Of a stretch of 64,000 nucleotides of DNA, positions 11,666-22,432 are shown in pieces. The DNA comes from Branchiostoma lanceolatum. Its lineage: Eukaryota; Chordata; Leptocardii; Amphioxiformes; Branchiostomatidae. The notes under the pieces were generated by a model, which did no database searches, was not told the origin of the DNA, and saw only the letters and a list, made by a program, of their open reading frames with translations. Every line of letters begins with the position of its first letter. Position 1 is the stretch's first letter. Location: contig NC_089727.1 in the NCBI RefSeq assembly GCF_035083965.1, positions 13,025,501 to 13,089,500 of the forward strand, written 5' to 3'. The translations under genes were made by a program, and so were the position numbers.

Positions 11666-12042
11666 GTTCGCAGCTAAAACTCACAATTCCCGTTGCCGCA
11701 TTGGTATGCAACTTGGTATATCGTTTGCTAGGTTGCGTGTGGTGATGCACGTTGTCTATTTTTCAATGTAACAGTGACTATACGATCACAGCAAGTAAGG
11801 AAGATTTATACCCCGTATCTGCCTGAAGTATTCCAGTCACGCATAACGGATTATAACATGGTCCCTATGGCAGGGCAGTGGGACATAGCATTAATTATAG
11901 GGGTGCAATTACGATATTGGATTGACGCTTAAAGTAGTTATGGTGTAACAAAGCTATTGTGCATCACCACGCCGAACCAGGCAAACGATATGCCAAGTTA
12001 CACACCAATGCGACAACGGGATCGTGAGTTATAGCTGCGAAC
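11666..12042. mobile_element. Inverted-repeat element, 85-bp arms
   Basis: The arm at 11666-11750 pairs with 11959-12042. Shared core runs, read in one direction, are CGCATTGGT and ATATCGTTTGC, and the mismatches are scattered. The spacer is about 208 bases. It looks like a non-autonomous inverted-repeat transposon (MITE) or a fold-back remnant. No target duplication was identified, and no protein is encoded. Confidence 0.7.
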
Positions 12043-12330
12043 GCGCAAACAAATGCATCCCCAATACTCCCAGAAGGAGGTCATCCTCCTTCCCGGAGTA
12101 ATAAGGGTCAAATTAGCAGAATTGATACGTAAATGCCACTACTCCTTAGTAGGGAATGATAGGAATTCCATTCTTGTGTAAGATAGTTAAAGGTGAACAT
12201 CACCATGCATAGGTTATCTAAATGTGTAATGTCATTTGCATGAAATTATCAACAGCTCGGAATATGTCATGGAGGTATGAGGTCGCCAAACTCTAGTTAA
12301 TCATAAATGTGAAATAAGCAAACACAAGAA
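12043..12330. other. Spacer before the second GPCR 3' end
   Basis: Contains a short hairpin (GGAGGTCATCCTCC near 12076) and otherwise nothing recognisable. Confidence 0.4.
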
Positions 12331-12345
12331 ATATACATAAATATA

Positions 12346-12351
12346 TTTATT
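12346..12351 (-). terminator. Poly(A) signal of the second GPCR gene
   Basis: TTTATT on the plus strand is AATAAA on the coding strand, about 200 bases after the stop codon. The context GGAATAAAT matches the paralogous signal at 6946. Confidence 0.65.
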
Positions 12352-12556
12352 CCGTTTTCTTCATACAATGTTAGCTGGTGTGTTACGCCGAATGGCAGTT
12401 ATACCGGCTATATAGATACAGATACAGAATGTTTCTCCAATACTATTAGTTCTGAAAACATTGATTTTCAATATCACTTCCATAGAGATATTCACTTGAT
12501 GAAATAAACGTCATGGTCAATATGATTATAGACCATATAAAGCAATTGTATGAGAA

Positions 12557-13879
12557 TTACGCTCTGAAGATTTTACCGTTACTCTGTGCTGTTCCTTTTC
12601 TACAAGGCGCACTCAACATATGCTCTCTGATTGGTGGACTACGATAAGCATATACCACTGGATTGGCTGCCCCGCTGATCGCCATGACAACGAAAAGGAT
12701 TTTATACAATGAAGTGGTGATGACATCGTGGAAAATCCCCATCACAACTGTCGCTATGTTCAATGGTGCACAAGTAACGATATACACAAATATCAGAAGT
12801 CCTACCGTCCGAGATACTTTAAACTCCATACTTAGAGTTATTTTCCGAAACCTGGTACCTGTTAATCCTTTCACTATGTCTACAGTCGTGTCCTGTTTTG
12901 TGTTCAGTTTCAAGTCAGATTCTGAATTGCTTTGCTTATTCGCAATAGTCTTCGCAACGACAAGGATCGGATGGGCTCCGATACATCTACCTTTCGTCTC
13001 CGCGAACGTCACTAATACGTCCATCTTTGCCTGGCGACAAGACCCCACTGCTGATGGCGGTGACTTTTCAGTGCTGTCGTCTTTCTTGTTTTTAGGTGAC
13101 TTGTTTGCCTTCTGCTTGTCTTCAAACCGTCCGACTCTGTGCGTGTTCTTAGCGCGTCGCTCGGCGCGCTTCTTGAGGTCGCGCACGACCTGTAGGTAGC
13201 AGAACGCCATGATCGCGCTGGGTCCCACCAACATCAGGGTGTGGAGAAACATGTTGTAGGCCGGCGCCTCCAGCACAAAGTCTGTCAGACATCTCTCCTC
13301 CCACACAACGTCCTTTTCCAGCAGGACGTCCCACACGAGTACGGCAGGTCCCGTCAGCACCAAGGACAGCACCCAGCTACCCACTAGCAGGACGAACGTC
13401 TGTGTCCGGCGGGTCTTCCGGCGGTACTCCGCCGCCCGCTTGACCATGAGGTATCGGTCGAAGCTGATCAGCGCCAAGGTGAAGGCAGATTCACATCTCA
13501 TCCACAAGGTGACGAACTGCCACAGAGAGCAGGCGGTCTGGCCTAAGACCCACCGGCCCGTCACCTGGTTCACAGTCAGTAACGGGAGAGAGATCAAACC
13601 GAACAGAAAGTCCGACACCGACAGATTCAGTACAAGTAGGTTGCTAGGATACCGCAGCTTCTTGTCCCAAATAAAGGCTAGAATAACCCGTCCGTTCACG
13701 GCCAGCATGAACAGTGTCAGGAGCGAAAGCACGACTCCACAGACCATCGAGTCGACCGGGAACATGTTCTCGGGGCTGCTGGCCACCTCGCCCGAAGAAA
13801 CGTTGTCAGACTGTCCGCTGTCTGCCTGCAGGCGAGGAAACGCCGCTTGGGCTGCGAGAAATTTCACTGTTACGCTCAT
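12557..13879 (-). CDS. Intronless class A GPCR, inverted paralogue of the 5440-6774 gene
   Basis: This is a complete single-exon frame of 440 residues with the same seven-pass plan as the first gene: DRY motif, TM3-loop cysteine pair, N-P-V-V-Y in TM7, and the same unusual Thr at 3.32 and Cys at 6.48. From about residue 14 to 245 only five residues differ from the paralogue, and roughly 257 consecutive bases (TM2 end to TM4 start) are identical. Loop 3 is much altered: it is shorter near its start, lacks the RSPLLH stretch, and has few matches after residue 310. TM6-TM7 are about 90 percent alike. The pattern fits an inverted duplication followed by partial gene conversion. Promoter block and poly(A) context are also shared. 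It should act as a plasma-membrane receptor; the ligand is unknown. Confidence 0.93.
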   Translation of the reverse strand: MSVTVKFLAAQAAFPRLQADSGQSDNVSSGEVASSPENMFPVDSMVCGVVLSLLTLFMLAVNGRVILAFIWDKKLRYPSNLLVLNLSVSDFLFGLISLPLLTVNQVTGRWVLGQTACSLWQFVTLWMRCESAFTLALISFDRYLMVKRAAEYRRKTRRTQTFVLLVGSWVLSLVLTGPAVLVWDVLLEKDVVWEERCLTDFVLEAPAYNMFLHTLMLVGPSAIMAFCYLQVVRDLKKRAERRAKNTHRVGRFEDKQKANKSPKNKKDDSTEKSPPSAVGSCRQAKMDVLVTFAETKGRCIGAHPILVVAKTIANKQSNSESDLKLNTKQDTTVDIVKGLTGTRFRKITLSMEFKVSRTVGLLIFVYIVTCAPLNIATVVMGIFHDVITTSLYKILFVVMAISGAANPVVYAYRSPPIREHMLSAPCRKGTAQSNGKIFRA

Positions 13880-13963
13880 TCTGAGACCTGGGGAAACTGT
13901 GGCTGTAAAATAAGTAGCAACGCTTCTCTTATGGATTGGCTGGAAAATACATTTATTTGATTG

Positions 13964-14025
13964 GTATGAAAGAGCTCGTGCATAATGATGCGGTTGCTAA
14001 GGAGACGGCGCATCAGTAATGAGAA
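13964..14025 (-). promoter_or_regulatory. Promoter block of the second GPCR with X-box-like site
   Basis: Reverse complement of the block at 5300-5357, with few substitutions. It carries the X-box-like site at 13993-14006 (GTTGCTAAGGAGAC on the plus strand) and the shared motif ATGCACGAGCTCTTT, seen on the coding strand. The rest of the leader is poorly conserved between copies, which makes this block stand out. Regulatory use is inferred. Confidence 0.45.
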
Positions 14026-14109
14026 AAACACACTCCTCGCAGTGTGCCTGAAGGAGAATATCATTCACTTATTCCATAAGTCAGTAAAAGCCACCCTAAT
14101 ACCGGTCCA

Positions 14110-14455
14110 TTAACAAATAATGCGTCGTGAGGGCCAAAACAATCGACTACTTGTTTCTTATCATACTTTTCTATCTTTTTACTTTAGCCTGTTGCGAATT
14201 GAACGACGCAGGTTTATCAAAGAAATGAGATTCAAAAATCTGGCAATTAGACTCTGAAATTAGAAGAGGTTCATTGTGACATGCTTTTAGGAAAATGTAA
14301 TAAAATGGATGAAAACCATTGCTGCAAGAAGAGCTGAAAGTAATGACTTTAATCATAACCTTGCTGGATACACACAAAGATGTACATCTGGTGTTCCTTA
14401 AACTTAAAAGTTAAAGTCCTCCCCGCACCAGACGGTGCATAAGAAGGCGCCTATC
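14110..14455. other. Intergenic DNA, nothing recognised
   Basis: Homology with the first GPCR unit ends at about 14110. No element was recognised beyond it. Confidence 0.4.
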
Positions 14456-14456
14456 T

Positions 14457-14561
14457 TAGCCTGGAATCCAGACCTATTATAGCTCCCGAGTCTCTCTCCT
14501 TGAATCCAGACCTATTATAGCTCCCGAGTCTACATGTATAATAGGTCTGGATTCCAGGCTA
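14457..14561. mobile_element. Tiny MITE with TAGCCTGGAATCCAG ends
   Basis: The ends TAGCCTGGAATCCAGACC and GGTCTGGATTCCAGGCTA are perfect inverted repeats. Inside, the left arm is duplicated in tandem (ATCCAGACCTATTATAGC occurs twice). The end sequence resembles those at 32650-32728 and near 50142, so it belongs to a dispersed hairpin family. Confidence 0.8.
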
Positions 14562-14621
14562 CGCCTATCTCAGTTTCGGCAGCCCTGATCCACACAATTT
14601 TTGAAAGTCACTACAGCAGGG

Positions 14622-14800
14622 GGCTAGTCCACTGGTAGTGGTGTGTGTTTAACTTCCTCTTTCCCAAATGCTGAGTGCTAAGCAGAGAAAGCAGTGTGAA
14701 CAATTTTTTAGAGTCTTTGGTATAACCCGGCCGGGGATCGAATTCACGACCTACCGTATGCAAGGCGAACACTCTACCCACTCGGTCATTGCACAGGTGC
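14622..14800 (-). mobile_element. tRNA-derived SINE (minus strand)
   Basis: On the minus strand a tRNA-like head begins with TGACCGAGTGGGTAGAGTG (A box) and has GAATTCGATCCCCGG (B box). A body of about 90 bases follows, ending near the GTGGACTAGCCCC stretch. The predicted cloverleaf is imperfect. A 180-residue open frame starting at 14668 runs through this SINE and the next element and is not considered a gene. Confidence 0.7.
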
Positions 14801-15073
14801 TCCTAGCATCACTTAAATACATTAAAGCTTCCAGACATGCCTGCACTTACAGCTATAGTCCATTCCCAACATCACAGGAAACCTTAGTAAGCCTGTCTGA
14901 GCTTTCTACGGTAATACAATACAATACACGTTTCTCCTACATTGCCATTATCGTGTCTTGGCCAAGAATCCGTGAAATGCATTTTAAGTCGTGCGTGGTC
15001 ACCGACAGTTGCAGGTGGCAGAAATTTCGGCAGTTCGTAGAATTCAATGCTCCACTTTCTATCCATGCACTTA

Positions 15074-15274
15074 TGCTAGGGTCACATTTCCCAGCCGGGG
15101 CCCGGTCGGGATGTTTGCGAAAACGAAAAATAAAATATGCATATCAAGAAAATACACAATTTCTAGTAAGGAGTAAATTTCTTACGTTTTGTGACCTTTG
15201 TTGTATTTAATATTATGCTTTTCGTTCCCGCAATCTGCCCGACCGGGCCCCGCTTTGGAAATGTGACCTAAGCA
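15074..15274. mobile_element. Harbinger-like MITE, TGCTAGGGTCACATTTC ends
   Basis: A 201-bp element with about 40-bp terminal inverted repeats: TGCTAGGGTCACATTTC then GCCGGGGCCCGGTCGGG on the left, and their complement on the right. The flanking triplets are TTA and TAA, compatible with a decayed TWA target duplication. Two relatives at 38128-38311 and 38743-38904 have clean TAA duplications. The arms carry the palindromic GGGGCCCGG core. Confidence 0.8.
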
Positions 15275-17320
15275 TAAGACTTGGATGGTTAAAGAAAATG
15301 GACAATTGGTTTAAGAGTGTCTTGCCAGGAGACATACCAGCGTTAAGGAAGCCATGAGAAATCGGTGTGTGTGAAATAAATGAATTGTTAGTTGTTGTTG
15401 TTTTTTTAAATTTCAAAACTTGATTAATCTTTTCACTTGTGGGACGTACACAGTGGGCCTTACATGAGTGATGTGTCTAGGTTTCCCTGTTCATAAATCA
15501 TATTTCCACCCCACAAAGTTGATATCCATCAACTTGATCAAGCAAGACGTCACAAGGTGTTTGTTTTCAACAAACCGGGTTTCATTCTATTAAGTTAAAA
15601 CAATAACACCTACCTAAGCTAATAGATAGGGTTGTATCTACACCAAAGGTGGCATTTCCAAAGCTATCTAATCGTTACGGTATACCGTAAACAACCGAAG
15701 ATTTGGATCACCTCCGAACGTTTTGTCAACATCCTCTCTGTCAGTGGCCATATCACTACCTGGTAATGTGAAAGATCATTTGTCTTCTATCTATAAAACA
15801 TCAACAAGCAAGACTATCTAAGGATAAACACGTCGATCCTAAATAACATCCTACCAGACAACGTCAGCAGTTCGGCTTAGGGATAGATATTATAGTTTTA
15901 CTAGTTGCGGTGAAACCAACAGTTTCCTGTATTTGGCCGATGTAAATGATTCCAAGAACACACACCTCTCGCTAGTACAGCAACAGTAGGGCACGTCTGG
16001 GTTAAGTAAAGGTAACCGTTTGAATAACATATGACGTCATCTGTTCTTGCCGCAATAATGATCATGAGGTGATCACGTGAAGACATCGTGGTTGACTTTG
16101 CTTGTAGAGTGGCTATGAAAATAGAATCGTGGCATACGAAAGGTTACAATAATAAACTCGTGCAACGCCAACTGAATATCGGGTATATTTGCAATGTTAA
16201 TAAAGAACATGACACGATAATATTTTCATCGTAGAATGCCTCGCCAAAAATGTCCCAATGATATGCACCTAAGCCTGTAGCGGTAGGTCGGATAAATTTG
16301 CAGTGGTGGGGAACATTGCTCAAACATCAGCGTAGCAAGCTTTGTGAAGGGGTGTTTAAGTTGGAACTGAATTTGTTTTGTTGTAAAATGTTTTCCATGT
16401 TCGAAATCCTCGTATCTTCATGTTTGTACCAAATGAGGTTAGTAAATATAGATGTACAGTACCACGTAGAGGTTGTTGCAAACATTACCGCCCAACCAGG
16501 CTCCGTCAATGTGCAGCAAATATGTGTGGGGCCTAGTACTGTATCAATGCACATTGATACTACAGTCATATCAATGTGCATTGTTAGAGGCTATTACAAT
16601 TTTAAAACATTTAGCATTAATTGTAAAGAATTCTAGCGTCGTGGGACAAGAAAACGGCACCAAAAAGCTTATACTCCAATCTCACACGTCATTAAAGGTG
16701 AAAAACGCTTATGTAGTTTGAAGCACATGCGCCAATGTATTATCATCTGCAAAAATGGGCCTTAGGTCATAGAACGTCTCATTTGCCCATACGCCACTGT
16801 CAAAGCTGGTGGTTGTTATTGTTAATGGAGACATCTTCAACTGATTGTACCCAGTTTCTCTAGTAGACACATGCACTGGAGGACATGTGAGGTTACGTGG
16901 ACATGTGCGTGCTTCTCATTTATAGACGTGCACGGACAACCCTCTGAAACACACGGTACGTGCGTAATTAGCTATAGGGAAGAAGTATTTGGACAACTCT
17001 GTTGATACAGAGATGTGATGATTAGGCTTATAAGACTCTGACTTGATTAACGTTAACGATTGATTCATATCTTTATTACATGTCCGTGTTTAAGGAAAGC
17101 CATCCCTCGAGCACATCCAAGATCTCACCACACTTATCGAAAGTAGTAGGGGCCCAAAGAGTGGATCAAACATTACAGTCTTTCGCAGCTTGTGCTTACA
17201 GTACACTAAACCTAGTGCGTTACGCCGAAAGGTGGTTTATTACCGATAATGCACACAAAAATTATGCACCACTAAAACATAACACGTCACTGGGGAAGTG
17301 AGTGCTAAGGCTGGAGAACG
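15275..17320. other. Intergenic DNA, no gene recognised
   Basis: About 2 kb of A+T-rich DNA. A near-palindromic motif (ATCAATGCACATTGAT) at about 16543 is followed by a related copy at 16569. Open frames at 16298-16636 overlap frames on the other strand and have no recognisable features. Confidence 0.45.
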
Positions 17321-18375
17321 TCAGGATGTGGGCTTCAATTGGGATCACTGAGCGAGTAAACGCAAATTTAACCACACGTGAAGACATCCGTGCTCACCTG
17401 TACTGTAACGTTACCACATGACATGTAATTGTTGGTGGGGTAGCGCGTACGAGGACCAATTATAATTAGGCCATTCTCAGAAGTCATAGTGTAATCCATA
17501 GAGATTGCATAGCGAGGAGTGCGTCAGGTTTCTTAGTTGGCATCATTTTACGAGTAAACCCATATGTCATCACACATGAAGACATTCGTGCTCACTTGTG
17601 CTGTACCACACCATCTAAAACGTGACATGCCACGACATACCGCATGGACCACTTAGGCCCTGCTCTGATGTCATGGTGTAATCCACAGTGTTTGTATAGG
17701 AGGAGTATGTTAGGTTTCTGAGTTTAACTGGGATCACTTTGAAGGGTAAACCCATATCACACCTGAGACATCGGTGCACACCACACTATCTAGAACATGA
17801 CATATCACCCTGGTTACACTTCTGCCCTGGTCTGAAGTCATAGTGTAATCCATATAGTCACGGTTTGTATAGCGAGGAGCACGGCAGGTTTCTGAGTTTA
17901 GCCGGGATCACGTTGCGGGTAAACTCATGTCTCCACACGTGAAGACATCGATATACAGCTGTTTCACGCTGTCTACAACGCGACGCTAGGTGGGGCAGGG
18001 CGTGGGAAGAATACTTAGGCCCCGCTCTTTAGCCATAGTACTACTTAGTGCTTGTATAGCGGGAAGTACGTCAGTTTCTGAGTTTAAAAGGGGTCACGTT
18101 GCGGGCCGGGTAAACCCACATAGAGGCACGTGAAGACATTCGTGCTCACCTGCATGCACTGTACCGCGGCACATTGAACGTGACATGTCAATCTTGGTGG
18201 GGTGGCGCGTGGGAAGGCCACTTGAAGCCCTACTTTGAAGTGATTGTGTTTGAAATCTGAATGATGTGTCTTTACAAAGGCGAGGAGTACGCTACGTTTC
18301 TGAGACGAGGTTCATTACCGGCTATACAGATATTAAGTGTTAACCCATATGTCACCACACGTGAAGACGGTGGAG
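17320..18375 (+). repeat. Tandem ~180-200-bp satellite array, copy 2
   Basis: About five and a half units are marked by GGGATCAC, then TAAACCCATAT, CACGTGAAGACAT, an AACGTGACATGTC variant and a GAAGTCATAGTGTAATCC variant. Unit cores fall near 17412, 17617, 17790, 17968 and 18165. The family is shared with 2535-3130 (opposite orientation) and 24945-26050 (same orientation). This array forms the left part of segmental-duplication unit A. Confidence 0.85.
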
Positions 18376-18459
18376 GGCGAAGAACGTGCGAACTGGCGAA
18401 AACCACTTAAGCTTAGGCCTTTTTCTACGAAATCATGTGCCTTACGTTTGAAGATTGAA

Positions 18460-18590
18460 CACTGCGCTGTTCAGGAATTATCGGTCCCCCCGGGAAAATC
18501 GGTCCCCCTCCTGCCATTGGTCCACATTTGAGACTGGTGGGCGTGGCCTAAAAGTACGAAGGCCCACAACAACATAGGTTGTAAGATAAC
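18460..18590. repeat. Left terminal inverted repeat of the palindromic element
   Basis: TTCAGGAATTATCGGTCCC at the tip is followed by a GGGAAAATCGGTCCCC run and a GGTGGGCGTGGCCTAAAAG run. It pairs with the right end at about 21925-22005. Between these blocks the left end has about 20 additional bases. Confidence 0.8.
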
Positions 18591-21500
18591 AATTCTACAC
18601 TGCCGACATTGTCGACAAATAATGTCCCCTCATAGTAAAGTTGAAACAGTCGTCCTCTGGTCTACTTCGGACCCTAATTTTCAACTTAAAGACGATTCTA
18701 TGAAAATTGATATAAACTTTTCAAAGGGTTTTGGCCATTGTGCTATTTCATCTCAAGGGGACACATTTTCCCGGGCCAGGGTAGCCAGGATTTTCGGTCC
18801 CCTAATTTGAAAGTCAACAACGTCTCTTCTGATGCACTTGGAAACCTGTTTTTCAACTTGAAGACGCTTCTCTGAAGACCTAATACAACTATAAACGTTT
18901 CAAAAGATAAAAGTCTAAGTATTTGGCCATTGAGGGGATTTCAGGTAAAGGGGACACATTTTCCCGGGCCGGGGTAAAACCGGGATTTTCGGTCCCCTCA
19001 TAGGAAAGTCAACATTTTGTCTTATCTTGACCCTAGGCGCTTGTTTTTCAACTTGAAGACGCTTCTCTGAAGACCTGACACAACTATAACCGTTTCAAAA
19101 GCAAAAAGTCTCAGCATTTGGCCATTGAGGAGATTTCAGGTAAAGGGGACACATTTTCCCGGGCCGGGGGAAAACCGGGATTTTCGGTCCCCTCATAGGA
19201 AAGTCAACAACGTCTCTTCTGACGAACTTGGAAACCTGTTTTTCAACTTGAAGACGCTTCTCTGAAGACCTAACACAACTATAAACGTTTCAAAAGATAA
19301 AAGTCTCAGTATTTGGCCATTGAGGGGATTTCAGGTAAAGGGGACACATTTTCCCGGGCCAGGGTAGCCGGGATTTTTCGTCCCCTCATAGGAAAGTCAC
19401 CATTTTGTCTTATCTTGAACGCTTCTCTGAAGACCTAATACAACTATAAACGTTTCAAAAGATGAAAGTCTCAGTATTTGGCCATTGAGGGGATTTAACG
19501 TAAAGGGGACACATTTTCCCGGGCCGGGGTTAAGCCGGGATTTTCGGTCCCCTCATAGGAAAGTCAACAACGTCTCTTCTGATGCACTTGGAAACCTGGT
19601 TTTCAACTTGAAGACGCTTTTCTGAAAACATAACACAACTATAAACGTTTCAGAAGCAAAAAGTCTCAGCATTTGGCCATTGAGGGGATTTTAGGTAAAG
19701 GGGACACATTTTCCCGGGCCGGGGTTAAGCCGGGATTTTCGGTCCCCTCAAAGGAAAGTAAAAAACGCTTCTTATGATGGACTTGGAAATTGTTTTTCAA
19801 CTTGAAGACGCTTCCCTGAAGACTAAACACAACTATAAACGATTCAAAAGCAAGATGTCTCAATATTTGGCCATTAAGGGGAATTCAGGGGAAGGGGACA
19901 CATTTTCCCGGGATAGAACTAGCCGGGATTTTCGGTCCCCTCATAGGAAAGTCAACAACGCTTCTTATGACGGACTTGGAAATTGTTTGTCAACTTGTCC
20001 ACCATAAGAAGCGTTGTTGACTTTCCTATGAGGGGACCGAAAATCCCGGCTAGATCTACCCCGGGAAAATGTGTCCCCTTCCCCTGAAATCCCCTCAATG
20101 GCCAAGTTCTGGAACATTTTGCTTTGAAACCTTTATAGTTGTGTTAAATCTTCAGATAAGCGCCTTGAAGTTGACAAACAATTTCCAAGTACATCAGAAG
20201 AAACGTTTTTCACTTTGCTATGAGTGGACCGAAAATCCCGGCTACCCCGGGAAAATGTGTCCCCCTCCCTCTTAATTGACAAATCTTGAGACTTTTCCTT
20301 TTGAAACGTTTATAGTTATGTTAAGTCTTCAGAGAAGCGTCTTCAAGTTGAAAAACAGGATTCCAAATGGATCAGGAGAAGCGTTTTTGACTTTCCTATG
20401 ATGGGACCGAAAATCCCGGGTACCCCGGGAAAATGTGTCCCCTTCCCCTGAAATTCCCTTAATGGCCAAATATTGAGACATCTTGCTTTTGAATCGTTTA
20501 TAGTTGTGTTAAGTCTACAGAGAAGCGTCTTCAAGTTGACAAACAATTTCCAAGTCCATCATAAGAAGCGTTGTTGACTTTTCTATGAGGGGACCGAAAA
20601 TCCCGCCTAGATTTCCCCCGGGAAAATGTGTCCCCTTCTCCTGAAATCCCCTCAATGGTCAAATGCTGAGACTTTTTGCTTTTGAAACATTTATAGGCGT
20701 GTTAAGTCTACAGAGTTGAGAAACAATTTTCAAGTCCAAAATAAGAAGCATTGTTGACTTTTTGATGAGGGGACCGAAAATCCTGGCTAGTTCTACCCCG
20801 GGAAAATGTATCCCCCTCCCCTTAAAATCCCCACAATGGCCAAATCCTGAGACTTTTTGCTTTTAAAGCGTTTGTATTTGTGTTACGTCTTCAGAGAAGC
20901 GTATAAAAACAGGTTTCCAAATGTATCATAAGAAGCGTTGTTGACTTTCCTATGCGGGGACCGAAAATCCCGGCTACCCCGGGAAAATGTTTCCCCTCCC
21001 CTTAAAATCCCCTCAATGGCCAAATCCTGAGACTTTTTTTGCTTTTGAAACGTTTATAGTTGTGTTTAGTCTTCGGGGAAGCGTCTTCAAGTTGAAAAAC
21101 AATTTCCATGTCCATCATAAGAAGCGTTGTTGACTTTCCTTTGAGGGGACCGAAAATCCCGGCTAGATCTACCCCGGGAAAATGTGTCCCCTTCCCCTGA
21201 AATCCCCTCAATGGCCAAGTCCTGAGATTTTGTTGCTTTTGAAACGTTTATAGTTGTGCTAATTCTTCAGAGAAGCGTCCCTTAAGTTGACAAACAATTT
21301 CCAAGTCCAGCGTTGTTGACTTTGCTATGAGGGGACCGAAAATCCCGCCTAGATCTACCCCGGGAAAATGTGTCCCCTTCCCCTGAAATCCCCTCAATGG
21401 CCAAGTTCTGAAACTTTTTGCTTTGAAACCTTTATAGTTGTGTTAAATCTTCCGATAAGCGCCTTGAAGTTGACAAAGAAGCTTCCAAGTTCATCAGAAG

Positions 21501-22005
21501 AAGCGTTGTTGACTTTTCTCTGAGGGGACCGAAAATCCCGGCTAGATCTACCCCGGGAAAATGAATCCCTTTCCCCTGAATTCCCTCAATGGACAAATGC
21601 AGAGACTGTTGTCCGACGTCCTTGAAACGTTTATATTTTTGTGTTAAGAGCATCAACTCAAGTTAAAGTAATTTAAGAATAAAGTATTTTTCCAAATGCA
21701 TCACTACTAGGAGAAGAGTTGTTGACTTTCCTATGATGGGACCGGAAATCCTGGCTACCCCGGGAAAATGTGTCCCTGCAATGGCCAAAAACTGATACTT
21801 TTTGTTGATGAAACGTTCATATTTGTGTTTGTGGACAATGTCCGTCCCACCTTCTTACAATTCATATATTTGGCATTAAGTATTCAATTCAAAGACAGTG
21901 CTTGTGGATGATATCTATGTGTTTGGCCCTGTGGGCCTTCGTACTTTTTAGGCCACGCCCACCATGGATTGGGGACCGATTTTCCTGGGGGACCGATAAT
22001 TCCTG
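18467..22005. mobile_element. 3.5-kb palindromic foldback-like element
   Basis: Two long arms of opposite orientation meet at 19951-20021, where GTCAACAACGCTTCTTATG (19951-19969) is followed after 33 bases by its exact complement. Each arm is a tandem array of about 190-bp units, seven on the left and ten on the right. Each unit carries a CCCGGG-centred run (ATTTTCCCGGG), a GGTCCCCTC run and an AACTTGAAGACGCTTC run. The termini match as inverted repeats (TTCAGGAATTATCGGTCCC, then a shared GGGCGTGGCCTAAA run). The flanks AACACTGCG (18458-18466) and AACACCGCC (22006-22014) look like a 9-bp target duplication. No transposase frame was seen. This is the Foldback-type plan: long, internally repetitive inverted arms. 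Confidence 0.85.
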
Positions 22006-22009
22006 AACA
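21925..22009. repeat. Right terminal inverted repeat of the palindromic element
   Basis: Complement of the left tip, including CCTTCGTACTTTTTAGGCC and GACCGATAATTCCTGAA. It abuts AACACCGCCATTATC, which also occurs at 26108 without the element. Confidence 0.8.
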
Positions 22010-22202
22010 CCGCCATTATCAAACGCCACAAGACGCGCGCGAAGAAAAGGAGATCTAGGTTGGAAAAAATCGAAACCGTGTGGACGTGGGTTTCATTTGA
22101 CAACCTGACTAATAGATATTGTTTCAATGTAACATAACCTCTATCTAGTCATGACTCATTTATATCTCTAACTCGACCTCTCCTGTGATCGAGGGAGTCT
22201 TT

Positions 22203-22240
22203 ATCATATCATATCATATCATATCATATCATATCATATA
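22203..22240. repeat. ATATC pentanucleotide microsatellite
   Basis: About eight uninterrupted CATAT steps. Absent from unit B of the segmental duplication. Confidence 0.95.
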
Positions 22241-22432
22241 AGCCTGTATCTCCTTTGGACTTAAAATGTTCTTGAAATCAACATGCATGTCCAATTTTAT
22301 TTGAACCAAATTTGCTTGAGTGACTTTTAACTAGACACGATCTTATATACGATAAAGCGGACTTTGAAAAGCCATATGAACTTTATTTTTAGCTCATGGC
22401 GATCACAAGCAATTTTAAACTACTACATTTAA

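Noticed and set aside
14668..15210. Open frame of 180 codons on the plus strand
   Set aside because: It starts inside a SINE, crosses unique DNA and ends inside a MITE; other frames there are also open and no domain is visible.
16298..16636. Open frame of 112 codons
   Set aside because: It overlaps an 84-codon frame on the opposite strand. Composition is A+T-rich and no domain or splice signals are evident.
18730..21790. CRISPR-like array of regularly spaced repeats
   Set aside because: Units of about 190 bases are repetitive along their whole length and switch orientation at the centre. There are no unique short spacers, and the DNA is clearly eukaryotic.
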